NCBI GenBank assembly: GCA_964604875.1
Contig: CAZSAC010000001.1
Span: 62,001-126,000, forward strand
Source: JAVVSR01 sp964604875
Lineage (GTDB): Bacteria; Bacillota; Clostridia; Christensenellales; CAG-917
Direction of reading: 5' to 3'
DNA: 64,000 nucleotides
Shown here: positions 8,588 through 17,325 of the stretch, piece by piece
Layout of the letters: every line of letters starts with the position of its first letter
How positions within the stretch are numbered: the stretch's first letter is position 1
Made by a program: the position numbers and the translations under genes
Notes under the pieces: model-generated
What the model was told of the DNA's origin: nothing
Seen by the model: the letters and a program-made list of their open reading frames with translations, nothing else
Database searches by the model: none

Positions 8588-11282
8588 TTATTTGCTCCAT
8601 AACGAATGCCTCGATTACGTCGCCCTCTTTAATATCGTTAAAGTTAACAATACTCATACCGCATTCATAGCCTTTAGCCACTTCTTTTGCGTCGTCTTTG
8701 AAACGCTTTAAGCTATCGAGTTCGCCCTCGAAGACAAAGTTATTATCACGATATAATCTAACTTTTGCGTTTCTGGTAATCTTTCCGTCAGTCACATAGC
8801 AACCTGCAACCGTACCGACACCCGTGATTTTATATACCTGTCTAACTTCAGCGTTTCCAAGCGTAACCTCTTTAAATTTAGGCGCAAGCATACCTTTTAT
8901 TGCCGCAGATACGTCATCGATTGCGTCATAAATTACCCTATATAATCTAATATCGATTCCGTCACGCTCAGCAGTAGCCTTAGCTTTTGCGTCAGCTCGA
9001 ACGTTAAAGCCAATAATGATTGCGTTTGCAGTATTTGCAAGCATAACGTCCGAGTCATTGATTGCGCCGACTGCGCCGTGTATCACCGCTATAGTGACTT
9101 CATCGTTAGTCAGTTTTACCAAGGATTGTTTTACCGCTTCCACACTGCCTTGAACGTCGGCTTTAATAATGATATTTAAGGATTTCGATTCACCTTGTTT
9201 GATTTTTGCAAAAATGTCATCAAGCGAGGTGGACGCCTTTGTAGCGTTAATCTCACTTCTAATTTTCAGTTGCCTTTCATTGGCAACTTGTTTTGCAAGT
9301 TTTTCGTCCCCTACAACAGAAATCGGGTCGCCCGCATTTGGCACTTCTGAAAAACCGATAACCGATACGGGAATTGACGGACCTGCGGATTTTATATTTT
9401 TTCCTTTATCGTCAATCATTGCTCTGATTTTACCAACACAAATACCGGCAACAACAAAATCGCTTATCTTTAAAGTACCGTTTTGAACCAAAACCGTTGC
9501 AAGCGGTCCCTTGCCCTTATCAAGTCTTGCTTCGATAATAGTACCTCTGGCATTTCTATCGGGATTAGCTTTAAGCTCTAACATTTCCGCAACCAATAAA
9601 ACGGTTTCCAAAAGCTTGTTAATGTTTTCACCTGTTTTTGCAGAAACATACACAACAGGGGTATCACCGCCCCATTCTTCAGGGACAAGCTCGTGTTCCG
9701 TCAGTTGTTGCAAAACACGTTCCGGTTGCGCGCCTGTCTTATCAATTTTATTGACGGCGATAATTATAGATACGCCGGCAAGCTTTGCGTGATTTATTGC
9801 CTCTATCGTTTGTGGCATAATACCGTCGTCAGCGGCAACTACTATAATTGCTATATCAGTTACTTGAGCGCCCCTCATACGCATTGACGTAAACGCTTCG
9901 TGACCGGGAGTGTCTAAAAACGTGATGGGTTTATTGTTTAGAGAAACAGTATACGCGCCGATGTGCTGCGTGATTCCGCCTGCCTCGCCTGCGGTAACAT
10001 TCGCCTTTCTGATGTAGTCCAACAAAGATGTTTTACCGTGGTCAACGTGCCCCATAATTGTAACAACCGGCGGACGTGTAACAAGGTTATCCTCGTCGTC
10101 GCTGTCGGTTTCCGTTTCGATATCAAACAATTTATCCTCAGCAGTTTTTTCGGGCTCATAGCTTAGGGTAACGCCAAGCTCCGTGGCAACTAAGTCCGCG
10201 GTATCAAAATCGATTACGTCGTTAATTGTTTTCAAAATGCCCAAAACCATAAGCTGTTTCAATATCTCGCCGCCTGTTTTGCCGATTTTCTCGCTTAAGG
10301 TTTTGATAGTGACAAATTCCGATGTTATTACAGCGCTTTCAATTTTGGTTGAAGTTGGCAAAATAAACTCATTTTTCTTGGAGGAACGATGCTTAAAATG
10401 ACGCGCGGTTTCATTACCCTCCTCGTCATAAACCACTTGGTCGTTTACAATATATCCTTTACGAATCAAAGCGCGCTTGTTTTGAGCTTTTTTATCTTCA
10501 ATAGCCTGTTGAGCAGGAGTTTTTTTCTGCACAGTCTTTTGTTGATAGCCCGGCTTTGTTGCAATAGGCGTAGGAGTGGCCGCTGAAAATCTGGGAGCAT
10601 TGCCACCTTGACGAGGCGAGGTTGAACCTCCTTGTCTAGGCGCATTTGCGCCGTTGGGACGATTTTGTCCGCCTTGGAAGTTTTGCCCGTTTTGTGGGCG
10701 ATATTGTCCATTTTGTTGCGGTCTTTGTTGTCCGTTATTTTGATAAGGCGGACGAGACTGACCGTTTTGCGTCGGGCGCGATTGTCCTGATTGTCCGTTC
10801 TGTTGAGGACGGTATTGCGGATTTTGAGGTCTTTTCTGAGGATTGTTTGTAGAATTATCAAAAATTCTTGTTTGAACGTTTTCCCGAACGACAGGTTGCT
10901 CGATGACCGCGGGAGCCTCCGGCTCAGCCTCGATTATCGGTGTGACAACCTCAACGGGTTTTTCTTCAACAATAGGCGCTTCCTCAACAATTTTGGGAAC
11001 AGCTATAACTTCTTCCTCAATTATTTCAGGTTGCTTATCTTTCTCTTTTTCTGCTTTCTTCGCAAGCTCCTCTGCCTGACGTTGCTCCTCGAGTTTTCGG
11101 GCATTTTCCATATCGATAATCTTGCGGGACTTAATGTCCAACAATGATTGAGTTAAGTTTTCGATTTTGTCTCTGACCTCTGAAGCGTGTTGCAAGGTTT
11201 TTGCAAGTCTATCTTGCCTAAACCCCAAAAGAGCTTTCACGCCACTTGATTCAGATTGAGTCTTTCCTGTGTTTTCTGCCAT
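8580..11282 (-). CDS. infB: Translation initiation factor IF-2
   Basis: This is a 900-residue IF-2. The GTPase core near the middle has VVTIMGHVDHGKTSLLDYI (G1), FLDTPGHEAF (G3) and NKID (G4), followed by the beta-barrel domains and the C-terminal fMet-tRNA binding domain. An IF2_N module (about 320-370) precedes the G domain. The N-terminal region is unusual: an acidic, proline/valine-rich stretch is followed at about 145-240 by a low-complexity segment made almost only of Gln, Asn, Gly, Pro and Arg. That segment is encoded by repetitive DNA around 10560-10850, but the reading frame stays open. IF-2 places initiator tRNA on the 30S subunit. Confidence 0.97.
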   Translation of the reverse strand: MAENTGKTQSESSGVKALLGFRQDRLAKTLQHASEVRDKIENLTQSLLDIKSRKIIDMENARKLEEQRQAEELAKKAEKEKDKQPEIIEEEVIAVPKIVEEAPIVEEKPVEVVTPIIEAEPEAPAVIEQPVVRENVQTRIFDNSTNNPQKRPQNPQYRPQQNGQSGQSRPTQNGQSRPPYQNNGQQRPQQNGQYRPQNGQNFQGGQNRPNGANAPRQGGSTSPRQGGNAPRFSAATPTPIATKPGYQQKTVQKKTPAQQAIEDKKAQNKRALIRKGYIVNDQVVYDEEGNETARHFKHRSSKKNEFILPTSTKIESAVITSEFVTIKTLSEKIGKTGGEILKQLMVLGILKTINDVIDFDTADLVATELGVTLSYEPEKTAEDKLFDIETETDSDDEDNLVTRPPVVTIMGHVDHGKTSLLDYIRKANVTAGEAGGITQHIGAYTVSLNNKPITFLDTPGHEAFTSMRMRGAQVTDIAIIVVAADDGIMPQTIEAINHAKLAGVSIIIAVNKIDKTGAQPERVLQQLTEHELVPEEWGGDTPVVYVSAKTGENINKLLETVLLVAEMLELKANPDRNARGTIIEARLDKGKGPLATVLVQNGTLKISDFVVAGICVGKIRAMIDDKGKNIKSAGPSIPVSVIGFSEVPNAGDPISVVGDEKLAKQVANERQLKIRSEINATKASTSLDDIFAKIKQGESKSLNIIIKADVQGSVEAVKQSLVKLTNDEVTIAVIHGAVGAINDSDVMLANTANAIIIGFNVRADAKAKATAERDGIDIRLYRVIYDAIDDVSAAIKGMLAPKFKEVTLGNAEVRQVYKITGVGTVAGCYVTDGKITRNAKVRLYRDNNFVFEGELDSLKRFKDDAKEVAKGYECGMSIVNFNDIKEGDVIEAFVMEQINE

Positions 11283-11301
11283 TTATTTACCTCCGCAACA
11301 G

Positions 11302-11604
11302 TCACGCATTTTCATTTTTGATAATAGCGTTCGCCAATTCCATATCGGTGACGGCTATTACCTTACAATTTTGCTTCTTTAAAATACCCTCCAAGGTTTG
11401 TTCCTTTAAGACAATCAGCGGAGAATTCGTTTTTTCGCAATACGCCTTAATTTGCTTGGACGTATTCTCCCCTGCGCTTGAGCAAAGAATAATGACTCTA
11501 TGACGTTTTCCTCGTTTTGTAATCGAATCTACGCCAAAAATAATTTTTCCTGCCCTTGCGGCAAACCCTATATAGCTTTCAATTTTCGGTATCAGTGAAG
11601 TCAT
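11302..11604 (-). CDS. ylxQ: L7Ae-family RNA-binding protein YlxQ
   Basis: This 100-residue protein has the L7Ae/L30e pattern: IGFAARAGKIIFGVDSITK, then VIILCSSAGENTSKQIKAYCEK and a C-terminal KVIAVTDMELANAI. YlxQ proteins are predicted to bind kink-turn RNA, and their role is poorly known. The ORF overlaps the end of ylxR by 26 bases, a typical tight junction in the nusA-infB operon. No strong ribosome binding site is visible, so translation may be coupled. Confidence 0.88.
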   Translation of the reverse strand: MTSLIPKIESYIGFAARAGKIIFGVDSITKRGKRHRVIILCSSAGENTSKQIKAYCEKTNSPLIVLKEQTLEGILKKQNCKVIAVTDMELANAIIKNENA

Positions 11605-11845
11605 TTAATATTTTCTCATATACGGCGTCGTCAACTAAGCAATCAAAAACCTTATTCAAAAACTTCTTTGACACGCATTTTTTAATACAGTTTATATCCT
11701 TGCAGATATATGCGCCCCTTCCTCTCATTTTGCCCGTTAAATCCAATGCGATTGTATCTTCGGATTTAACAATGCGTACCAGTTCATTTTTTGGACGCAT
11801 CGTACGGCAAACGACACACATACGCATAGGCACGTTTTTAGTCAT
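11579..11845 (-). CDS. ylxR: YlxR family (DUF448) RNA-binding protein
   Basis: This 88-residue protein has the DUF448 signatures MRMCVVCRTMRPKNELVRIV and GRGAYICKD. The family is a small nucleic-acid-binding fold always found between nusA and infB; the B. subtilis member has been reported to modulate RNase P. It overlaps nusA by eight bases. Confidence 0.92.
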   Translation of the reverse strand: MTKNVPMRMCVVCRTMRPKNELVRIVKSEDTIALDLTGKMRGRGAYICKDINCIKKCVSKKFLNKVFDCLVDDAVYEKILNDFTDTEN

Positions 11846-12950
11846 CGGTTTCCTCTTTCAAAGCAGCCTCTGTTTCTTCGCTTAGAGGAGCAAACTCTTT
11901 CATAACTGCGCTATATGGCTTAACGTCGATTCTCCAGCCTGTCAATTTAGCGGCTAGTCTGGCGTTTTGACCTTGTTTGCCGATAGCAAGCGACAGCTTT
12001 TCGTCGGATACCACAACTCGCGCGGACTTTTCTTCCTCATTAATTTGAACCATTTGGACAGGAGCGGGGCTAAGCGCGCGGGCAACATATTCCAAAGGGT
12101 CTGCGCAATATGCGATGACGTCGATTTTTTCACCGTTTAGTTCTGCAACGATTGCGTTAACGCGGGAACCTTTAGGTCCGATACAAGCGCCGATAGCATC
12201 AACCGACGCGTCGTCGCTTGAAACAGCAATCTTGGTGCGGTAGCCAGCTTCTCTAACAATGCTGTTTACTTTTACTAAGCCACTGCGAATTTCGGGAACT
12301 TCAAGTTCAAAAAGTCTTTTGACAAAGCCGGCTGCCGCCCTTGAAACGACAACTTGCGCGCCATAGTTGGTTGTACGAACTTTTTTTACAAATACCTTTA
12401 CAACATCGTTGATTTCCAAGCGTTCACCGGGGACTTGGTCGGGCAATGCAAGCACGCCTTCCATTTGGTTTCCGGAAATTTCAACAAAAACGTTTGAGCC
12501 CTCTTTCTTTCTTACGATTGCGCTGAGAATTTCCCCTTCGCGTTGCGTCATTTCGTTCATAACGATATCACGTCGAGCGTCGTTCAAACGTTGCATAATA
12601 ACTTGTTTAGCCGTTTGAGCGGCAATACGTGAAAATGCGCGAGGAGTAATATCCTCCAACACGATATCGCCAAGCTTATAACTTATCTTATATTCTCTTG
12701 CTTCTTCCAAGGATATTTCCTTGTCGGGGTCTTCGACGGTTTCCACAACCTGTCTGTATGCAAAGATTCTTATAGTACCGCGGTCCTCGTCGGCGCGAAC
12801 GGTAATCTGACGTGTCTCGCCTGTCTCTTTTTTATAGGCGAATAATATACCCGCCTCCAGAGCTTCGATAAGTTTATCTCGACTGATTTTCTTTTCTCTT
12901 TCTAAAATGTCAAGTGCGTCAAAAAACTCTTTGTAATCCTTATTACCCAT
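11838..12950 (-). CDS. nusA: Transcription termination/antitermination factor NusA
   Basis: This 370-residue protein has the Gram-positive NusA layout: an N-terminal RNA polymerase-binding domain (about 1-125), an S1 domain (about 135-200), and two KH domains with GACIGPKGSRVNAI and LAIGKQGQNARLAAKL. The C-terminal acidic repeats of proteobacterial NusA are absent, as expected. NusA promotes pausing and modulates intrinsic termination. An AGGAGG site lies 6-11 bases before the ATG, just after a small intergenic hairpin. Confidence 0.96.
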   Translation of the reverse strand: MGNKDYKEFFDALDILEREKKISRDKLIEALEAGILFAYKKETGETRQITVRADEDRGTIRIFAYRQVVETVEDPDKEISLEEAREYKISYKLGDIVLEDITPRAFSRIAAQTAKQVIMQRLNDARRDIVMNEMTQREGEILSAIVRKKEGSNVFVEISGNQMEGVLALPDQVPGERLEINDVVKVFVKKVRTTNYGAQVVVSRAAAGFVKRLFELEVPEIRSGLVKVNSIVREAGYRTKIAVSSDDASVDAIGACIGPKGSRVNAIVAELNGEKIDVIAYCADPLEYVARALSPAPVQMVQINEEEKSARVVVSDEKLSLAIGKQGQNARLAAKLTGWRIDVKPYSAVMKEFAPLSEETEAALKEETDD

Positions 12951-12969
12951 TTTTATATTCCTCCTGCCA

Positions 12970-12993
12970 AAATACAGCGAGCAAACTGTATTT
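12970..12993 (-). other. Small hairpin between rimP and nusA
   Basis: An 8-bp perfect inverted repeat (AAATACAG/CTGTATTT) with an 8-nt loop lies 20-43 bases upstream of the nusA start. It has no U-tract, so it is not a terminator. It may be an mRNA processing or translation element. Confidence 0.45.
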
Positions 12994-13011
12994 CGGTGTT
13001 GTTTATTCTAA

Positions 13012-13488
13012 CTAAAATTTTATTGCAACGGTTGCCTTTGTGACATTCTTTCTTTCTAGAACTGTTGTCAAAGATTGAGGTTTTAAAACTTCAATAGAAA
13101 TTGTATCCGCATCAAATGCCAATAATTTTCCAACAAGCTTTTCTTTTTTTATGGTTTTATTTGCATCGGGTTGTTTTAAAACTATTTCCAACTCCTCGCC
13201 TAAGCGTCTGCGAAAATCGTCATCAGTTTTAAGTTGCCAGTCTAAGCCCATTGAGGAAACTTCAAGCGTATACGGCTTGTCCTCGGAAGGATTAAGCTCA
13301 TCAAGAGGGGCATTAATTGCGTTATGAATAGTTTCACAATCGGATAGTACCATTGCGCCTTGCTTCCAAATATATACGGTGATTGTATCCACGCCGTTAG
13401 GCTTATGGCATTTTACCGATACAAGCTCATATCCAAGCGTGTCGATAATAGGCTTTATGACCTCTTCAATTTTTAAAACTTTATCCAT
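13012..13488 (-). CDS. rimP: Ribosome maturation factor RimP
   Basis: The 158-residue protein has the RimP pattern: IKPIIDTLGYELVSVK at the N-terminus, the acidic core DCETIHNAIN, LEVSSMGLDWQL (a variant of the family's EVSSPGLDRPL) and a C-terminal Sm-like domain. RimP assists 30S maturation. I set the start at ATG 13488 (MDKVLKIEE) because an AGGAG lies six bases upstream; an in-frame ATG at 13521 would begin inside the leader hairpin. This is the first gene of the nusA-infB operon. Confidence 0.93.
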   Translation of the reverse strand: MDKVLKIEEVIKPIIDTLGYELVSVKCHKPNGVDTITVYIWKQGAMVLSDCETIHNAINAPLDELNPSEDKPYTLEVSSMGLDWQLKTDDDFRRRLGEELEIVLKQPDANKTIKKEKLVGKLLAFDADTISIEVLKPQSLTTVLERKNVTKATVAIKF

Positions 13489-13507
13489 ACAGTCTCCTAT
13501 AAATGAA

Positions 13508-13534
13508 CTAGAGCGAGCCATAGGCTCACTCTAG
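13508..13534 (-). promoter_or_regulatory. Leader hairpin of the rimP-nusA operon
   Basis: A 12-bp stem (CTAGAGTGAGCC against GGCTCGCTCTAG, one G-U pair) with a 3-nt loop lies between the predicted promoter and the rimP ribosome binding site. There is no U-tract after it, so it is probably not a terminator. Confidence 0.6.
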
Positions 13535-13557
13535 TAAATGTACTATTTAGCATTTAT

Positions 13558-13586
13558 ATATTAACATATATTATTATTTATTGCAA
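13558..13586 (-). promoter_or_regulatory. Sigma-A-type promoter of the rimP-nusA-infB operon
   Basis: The minus strand has TTGCAA, a 17-bp spacer and TAATAT, giving a leader of about 60 nt that contains the hairpin at 13508-13534. Confidence 0.6.
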
Positions 13587-13610
13587 CTGATTTTATACCA
13601 AAAAACGCAA

Positions 13611-14258
13611 TTATCGCTGAGATAGATAAACTCCAAGCTGCTCGGCGTCTGAAAATACCGGCCTATTTAGCTTAGACAATGTTTCAAGGCTGTTGTGCCC
13701 TCTGGCAATAAATACGCAGTCACAACCAATCTCATCGGCAACCTCGGCGTCGTGGGCGGTATCGCCAACCATAACCGCCGTCGTTACATCAAACGGATGA
13801 CCTAAAAGCCAATCCTGCGCAATTTCAATTTTTCCCTTTGCATAAATGTTATCTAATCCGATTACGTCATCAAAATAATCTGATAAGCCGTAGTGGCTCA
13901 AAAGCTCAATTAAGCCGTCTTTTTTATAAGCCGACAAAATAATTTGCCTAATTTTTTGAGAATGAAGTTTTTTTATTAAACCGACGACGTCACTAAATAC
14001 CGGCGCATTTTCGGCTTTAATATAATATTCCTTCATATACTCGTCCGCTAACGTTTCATAAGGCTCAATAGAATAATCAAATCCCGCTTTTTTATAATAA
14101 TCTACAATAGGAAAACAAAATTTATCAAAATAATCCGCCGAATTTTCAAATCGTTTCATATTTCGTCTGGTAAAAAGCTCGTTAATACTGTCGATTCCAA
14201 TTTGGAGGTCATCTAATATTGTACCGTTCCAATCCCAAAATATTGTTTTATAGCCCAA
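13611..14258 (-). CDS. HAD family hydrolase, phosphoglycolate phosphatase-like
   Basis: This 215-residue protein starts with the HAD motif I DWNGTILDD (nucleophile and acid Asp). Motif II is IILSAYKK, and motifs III/IV are seen in a Lys in DNIYAKGKIEI and VGDTAHDAEVADEIG. A helical cap lies at about 15-90. The family hydrolyses small phosphate esters; the substrate cannot be assigned. The gene lies between the AOR gene's terminator and rimP on the same strand. Confidence 0.85.
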   Translation of the reverse strand: MGYKTIFWDWNGTILDDLQIGIDSINELFTRRNMKRFENSADYFDKFCFPIVDYYKKAGFDYSIEPYETLADEYMKEYYIKAENAPVFSDVVGLIKKLHSQKIRQIILSAYKKDGLIELLSHYGLSDYFDDVIGLDNIYAKGKIEIAQDWLLGHPFDVTTAVMVGDTAHDAEVADEIGCDCVFIARGHNSLETLSKLNRPVFSDAEQLGVYLSQR

Positions 14259-14282
14259 AAAACACCTCGCTATTTGTTTTAG

Positions 14283-14313
14283 AAAAAATATGGCTTATAT
14301 CGCCATATTTTTT
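14283..14313 (-). terminator. Terminator after the AOR gene
   Basis: A 12-bp perfect stem (AAAAAATATGGC on the plus strand) with a 7-nt loop and flanking A/T tracts lies about 40 bases downstream of the AOR stop. Confidence 0.8.
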
Positions 14314-14350
14314 AAACTAATATTTATATTTTATGTAGTTATTAAAAAAA

Positions 14351-16315
14351 TTATACCCTGCCCGTTTCTCGCGCTAAACGGCGTTTGTCTTTTTCAACCT
14401 CTTTTTGGAAGGATTTATCATCAAGCTTAAGCTTTTTCATTAGGCTGGGTTTAGGTATGCCGTTTTCATCCCATTGACGTGACTTATAAAATTTCTTTCT
14501 AAGTTTATCCATTGGGACTTTCGTCTTTTTATTTGAAGGGTCCTCGCATTCGTCGGTCAATTTTTTGGGAAGCTTATCCTGACTGCCTTGCAAACCTAAG
14601 CGGATATTCAACATTCTTTCCAAGTTCCACCCACGTTTGCCAACCTTTAGAAAATCACCAATTTTATAATTCATACCCGTACAATGATTTATTGCAACGG
14701 GATAGGTTATCATACCTTCCAAATTCACCGCAAGCATACCCGGGTGATGGTTGATTAAATCAACAATACCACCGATATAAGGCGCTACTGCATTGACAAT
14801 CCTTGTCGGTAAAAAGTTGGGTTTGGCAATCAAAAAGCCCGGCAAAACCTGATATGACGTGAACAAGCAAGTGCCAGCGGCGGAAATTGCTTCCATAAAG
14901 TCTTGGAAAAATACCGTAAACGCAGCCTTTCCAAAAGGCGTAAGCTGATTTATGCTTAACCCCAAACCTTCTAATATAACCAAATAACCTGCGTTTAAGT
15001 GACAACCGCCACGGTTTGACGTTGCGTATCCCAAGCCCATACCCACGGCGTGTCTTGGCTCGTATGCGGAAAGCTCCATACCTTTTACGTTTATGGCAAA
15101 GTCTGTTCCGCCGTATTTTTCTGCAAGCCAACGACTGCCCTCTGCAAGCTCGTCGCCGACACCACGACGCAACGCAATATCTTCAATTAGCTGTGAAATA
15201 TTATCGATTTTCCCAAATTCTAAGCCTAAATCTGCCATTCCTTTTTCTTTAAGCTCCATAGCAAAAGCCACAGTACCCGAAAAGGAAATTGTATCCATAC
15301 CGTATTCGTCAAGCTCGTAATTCCACTTAAAAATGCTTTCTAAATCGCTGTTTAAAATATTCGGCCCCAATAAGCCCAAAATTTCCAACTCGGGACCTTT
15401 AACCGCCTTATTATCTACGTCAACAACTCTCGTACATTGAATCGGGCAAGATAGACAGCCCTTATTTTTTATCAAAAATTCTTCCGCAAGTCTTTCACCG
15501 CTGACTTTTTCAAAATCATCATAGGTGCCCTTGCTGAAGTTTTTGGTTGCCAAGATATGCTTTGCCTGCATCTGTGTAACTAAGCCCGCAGTCCCCAAAC
15601 GAGGAAGCTGACTGCCTGTTAAAGGATGTTTTTTTAGCCTTGCAACCCAAGCTTTTGCAGTTTTTTGTAATTTTTCTTTATCGAAAGCCGTGTTGCCGAT
15701 AGAGCCTTCAGCAGTGATAGCCTTAACGTTTTTACTGCCTAAAACCCCGCCGAGACCCGCGCGTCCGGCAGTCCTCTCATCGCTGAATAAGCCTGCGTAT
15801 TTAACCCTATTTTCGCCGGCGGGTCCAATAACAAGTTTACCGCATTTTCCGCCGATTTTTTCTTGAACTTCGCTAGTTTTAAGACCCCACAGTTCTGTCG
15901 CGTCTTCAAAAGTGATTTTGTCTCCGACAATTTTAATAAGGGTTTTACCTTCTGCCTTGCCCGTTATAATAATGCCGTCGAAACCACACCGCTTCATCTG
16001 CATACCAAAAGGTCCGCCACAGTTTGAGGAAGCCACAAGCCCGGTTTGCGGAGATATCCCCGACACGTTAAAACGCGCGCTGGAAGGCAAGCCGTTGTTC
16101 GTAAAAGGACCGGTTGTGATAACCAAAAGATTTTCCTCGCCATACGGGTCAATCTTATCTTTGATATTGTTATATAAAATTTTGGCAGCCATAACCTTGC
16201 CACCCAAAAAGAGACGTCTTTCGGTATCCGACCAAGGATAATCCGAGACTGTCTTTGTGGTTAAATCGATTTTTATTACTCTGCCGACATAGCCGCCGTA
16301 TTTAGTATTACTCAT
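14351..16315 (-). CDS. Tungsten-dependent aldehyde:ferredoxin oxidoreductase (AOR family)
   Basis: This 654-residue protein has full AOR length. It opens with YGGYVGRVIKIDLTTKTV, then GPFTNNGLPSSARFNVSG and AGRAGLGGVLGSKNVKAI of the pterin-binding N-domain. The 4Fe-4S ligands are C287, C290 and C294 in CLSCPIQC, with a fourth Cys in the later AAGTCLF segment. AORs oxidise aldehydes to acids with ferredoxin, or reduce acids in reverse, using a W-bis-pterin cofactor in the cytoplasm. No cofactor or partner subunit gene is adjacent. The neighbouring aldo/keto reductase also handles carbonyls, but each gene appears to be its own unit. Confidence 0.93.
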   Translation of the reverse strand: MSNTKYGGYVGRVIKIDLTTKTVSDYPWSDTERRLFLGGKVMAAKILYNNIKDKIDPYGEENLLVITTGPFTNNGLPSSARFNVSGISPQTGLVASSNCGGPFGMQMKRCGFDGIIITGKAEGKTLIKIVGDKITFEDATELWGLKTSEVQEKIGGKCGKLVIGPAGENRVKYAGLFSDERTAGRAGLGGVLGSKNVKAITAEGSIGNTAFDKEKLQKTAKAWVARLKKHPLTGSQLPRLGTAGLVTQMQAKHILATKNFSKGTYDDFEKVSGERLAEEFLIKNKGCLSCPIQCTRVVDVDNKAVKGPELEILGLLGPNILNSDLESIFKWNYELDEYGMDTISFSGTVAFAMELKEKGMADLGLEFGKIDNISQLIEDIALRRGVGDELAEGSRWLAEKYGGTDFAINVKGMELSAYEPRHAVGMGLGYATSNRGGCHLNAGYLVILEGLGLSINQLTPFGKAAFTVFFQDFMEAISAAGTCLFTSYQVLPGFLIAKPNFLPTRIVNAVAPYIGGIVDLINHHPGMLAVNLEGMITYPVAINHCTGMNYKIGDFLKVGKRGWNLERMLNIRLGLQGSQDKLPKKLTDECEDPSNKKTKVPMDKLRKKFYKSRQWDENGIPKPSLMKKLKLDDKSFQKEVEKDKRRLARETGRV

Positions 16316-16391
16316 ATCGCCCCTATAAATTTTTTATTATAAATATTGTAACAAAAATATTTGCATTACGCAAACAAAATTATGTCTAAGT

Positions 16392-17249
16392 TTAAAATGC
16401 GCAGTTATTTGGGTCAGAACCAAGCCTGCCAACGCCCACCGTTTCTGAAATATTATTTAAAATATCCATCTCAAACGCCTCAAGGTTAAAGTCAAATACG
16501 TCGATGTTTTCTTCAATGCGCGACGGCGTTACCGACTTTGGAATAGGCACAACGCCTTTTTGCAAGCACCATCTAAGCATAATCTGCGCGGGAGTTTTTT
16601 TGTATTTTCGGCTTAAAGTTTGTATTTCGTCTAAGTCAAAGGATTTTCCCTTGCATATAGGCGCCCACGCCTCAACAACCATATCTTTGGACTTTGCATA
16701 GTTTAAAACGTTTTCCCTATATAAACCAATATGGTATTCAAATTGGTCAACCATAGGCATAATCGTGCAGTTATTTTCAAGAAAATCCAAATGGTTTTCC
16801 AAAAAATTGCTGACGCCTATAGCCCTGACTCGCCCTTCGTTATATAAGCGTTCAAAGGCGCGCCAAGTATCATATATTTTTTCTTGCCAAATTTCTTTAA
16901 AATCAAAGGCAATCGGCCAGTGGATTAGGTATAAATCAAGATACTCCAAGCCCAATTTCGACATTGATGCGTCAAACGCTCTTAAGGTTGTGTCATAACC
17001 TTGGTCAGGGTTCCACAATTTGGTGGTTATAAACAACTCTTTTCTGTCTAAATCACACTTATTTATTGCATTTCCAACGCTTTCCTCGTTATTATAACAC
17101 CTCGCCGTGTCAATTAAGCGATAACCCGCTGAAATTGCTTTTAGTACGCCGTCCTCACAGATTTCACCTGCCGGAGTTTTAAAAGTGCCATACCCGATAA
17201 TTGGCATTTGAACGCCGTTTTTTAGCGTAATTTTATCAAAAATTTGCAT
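16392..17249 (-). CDS. Aldo/keto reductase
   Basis: This 285-residue protein has the AKR tetrad in order: Asp and Tyr in LIDTARCYNNEESVG, Lys in ITTKLWNPDQG and His in DLYLIHWPI. NADPH-binding segments IGVSNF and PIPKSVTPSRIEEN follow. It reduces aldehydes or ketones with NAD(P)H; family members in anaerobes often act on methylglyoxal or 2,5-diketo-gluconate. The exact substrate is unknown. No clear promoter was identified between it and the trpB terminator. Confidence 0.93.
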   Translation of the reverse strand: MQIFDKITLKNGVQMPIIGYGTFKTPAGEICEDGVLKAISAGYRLIDTARCYNNEESVGNAINKCDLDRKELFITTKLWNPDQGYDTTLRAFDASMSKLGLEYLDLYLIHWPIAFDFKEIWQEKIYDTWRAFERLYNEGRVRAIGVSNFLENHLDFLENNCTIMPMVDQFEYHIGLYRENVLNYAKSKDMVVEAWAPICKGKSFDLDEIQTLSRKYKKTPAQIMLRWCLQKGVVPIPKSVTPSRIEENIDVFDFNLEAFEMDILNNISETVGVGRLGSDPNNCAF

Positions 17250-17260
17250 AAGCCCTCACA

Positions 17261-17294
17261 AAAAAATAATACCGACAAAGCTGTCAGTATTATT
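17261..17294 (-). terminator. Terminator after trpB
   Basis: A 13-bp stem (one G-U pair) with a 4-nt loop, followed on the minus strand by six U, lies 32 bases after the trpB stop. Confidence 0.85.
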
Positions 17295-17325
17295 ATATTG
17301 CATATAGCCTAAAATTACAATAGCT

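Noticed and set aside
8580..11282. Many opposite-strand ORFs across infB and smc
   Set aside because: They are shadows of the high-quality coding frame and show no start sites or family motifs.
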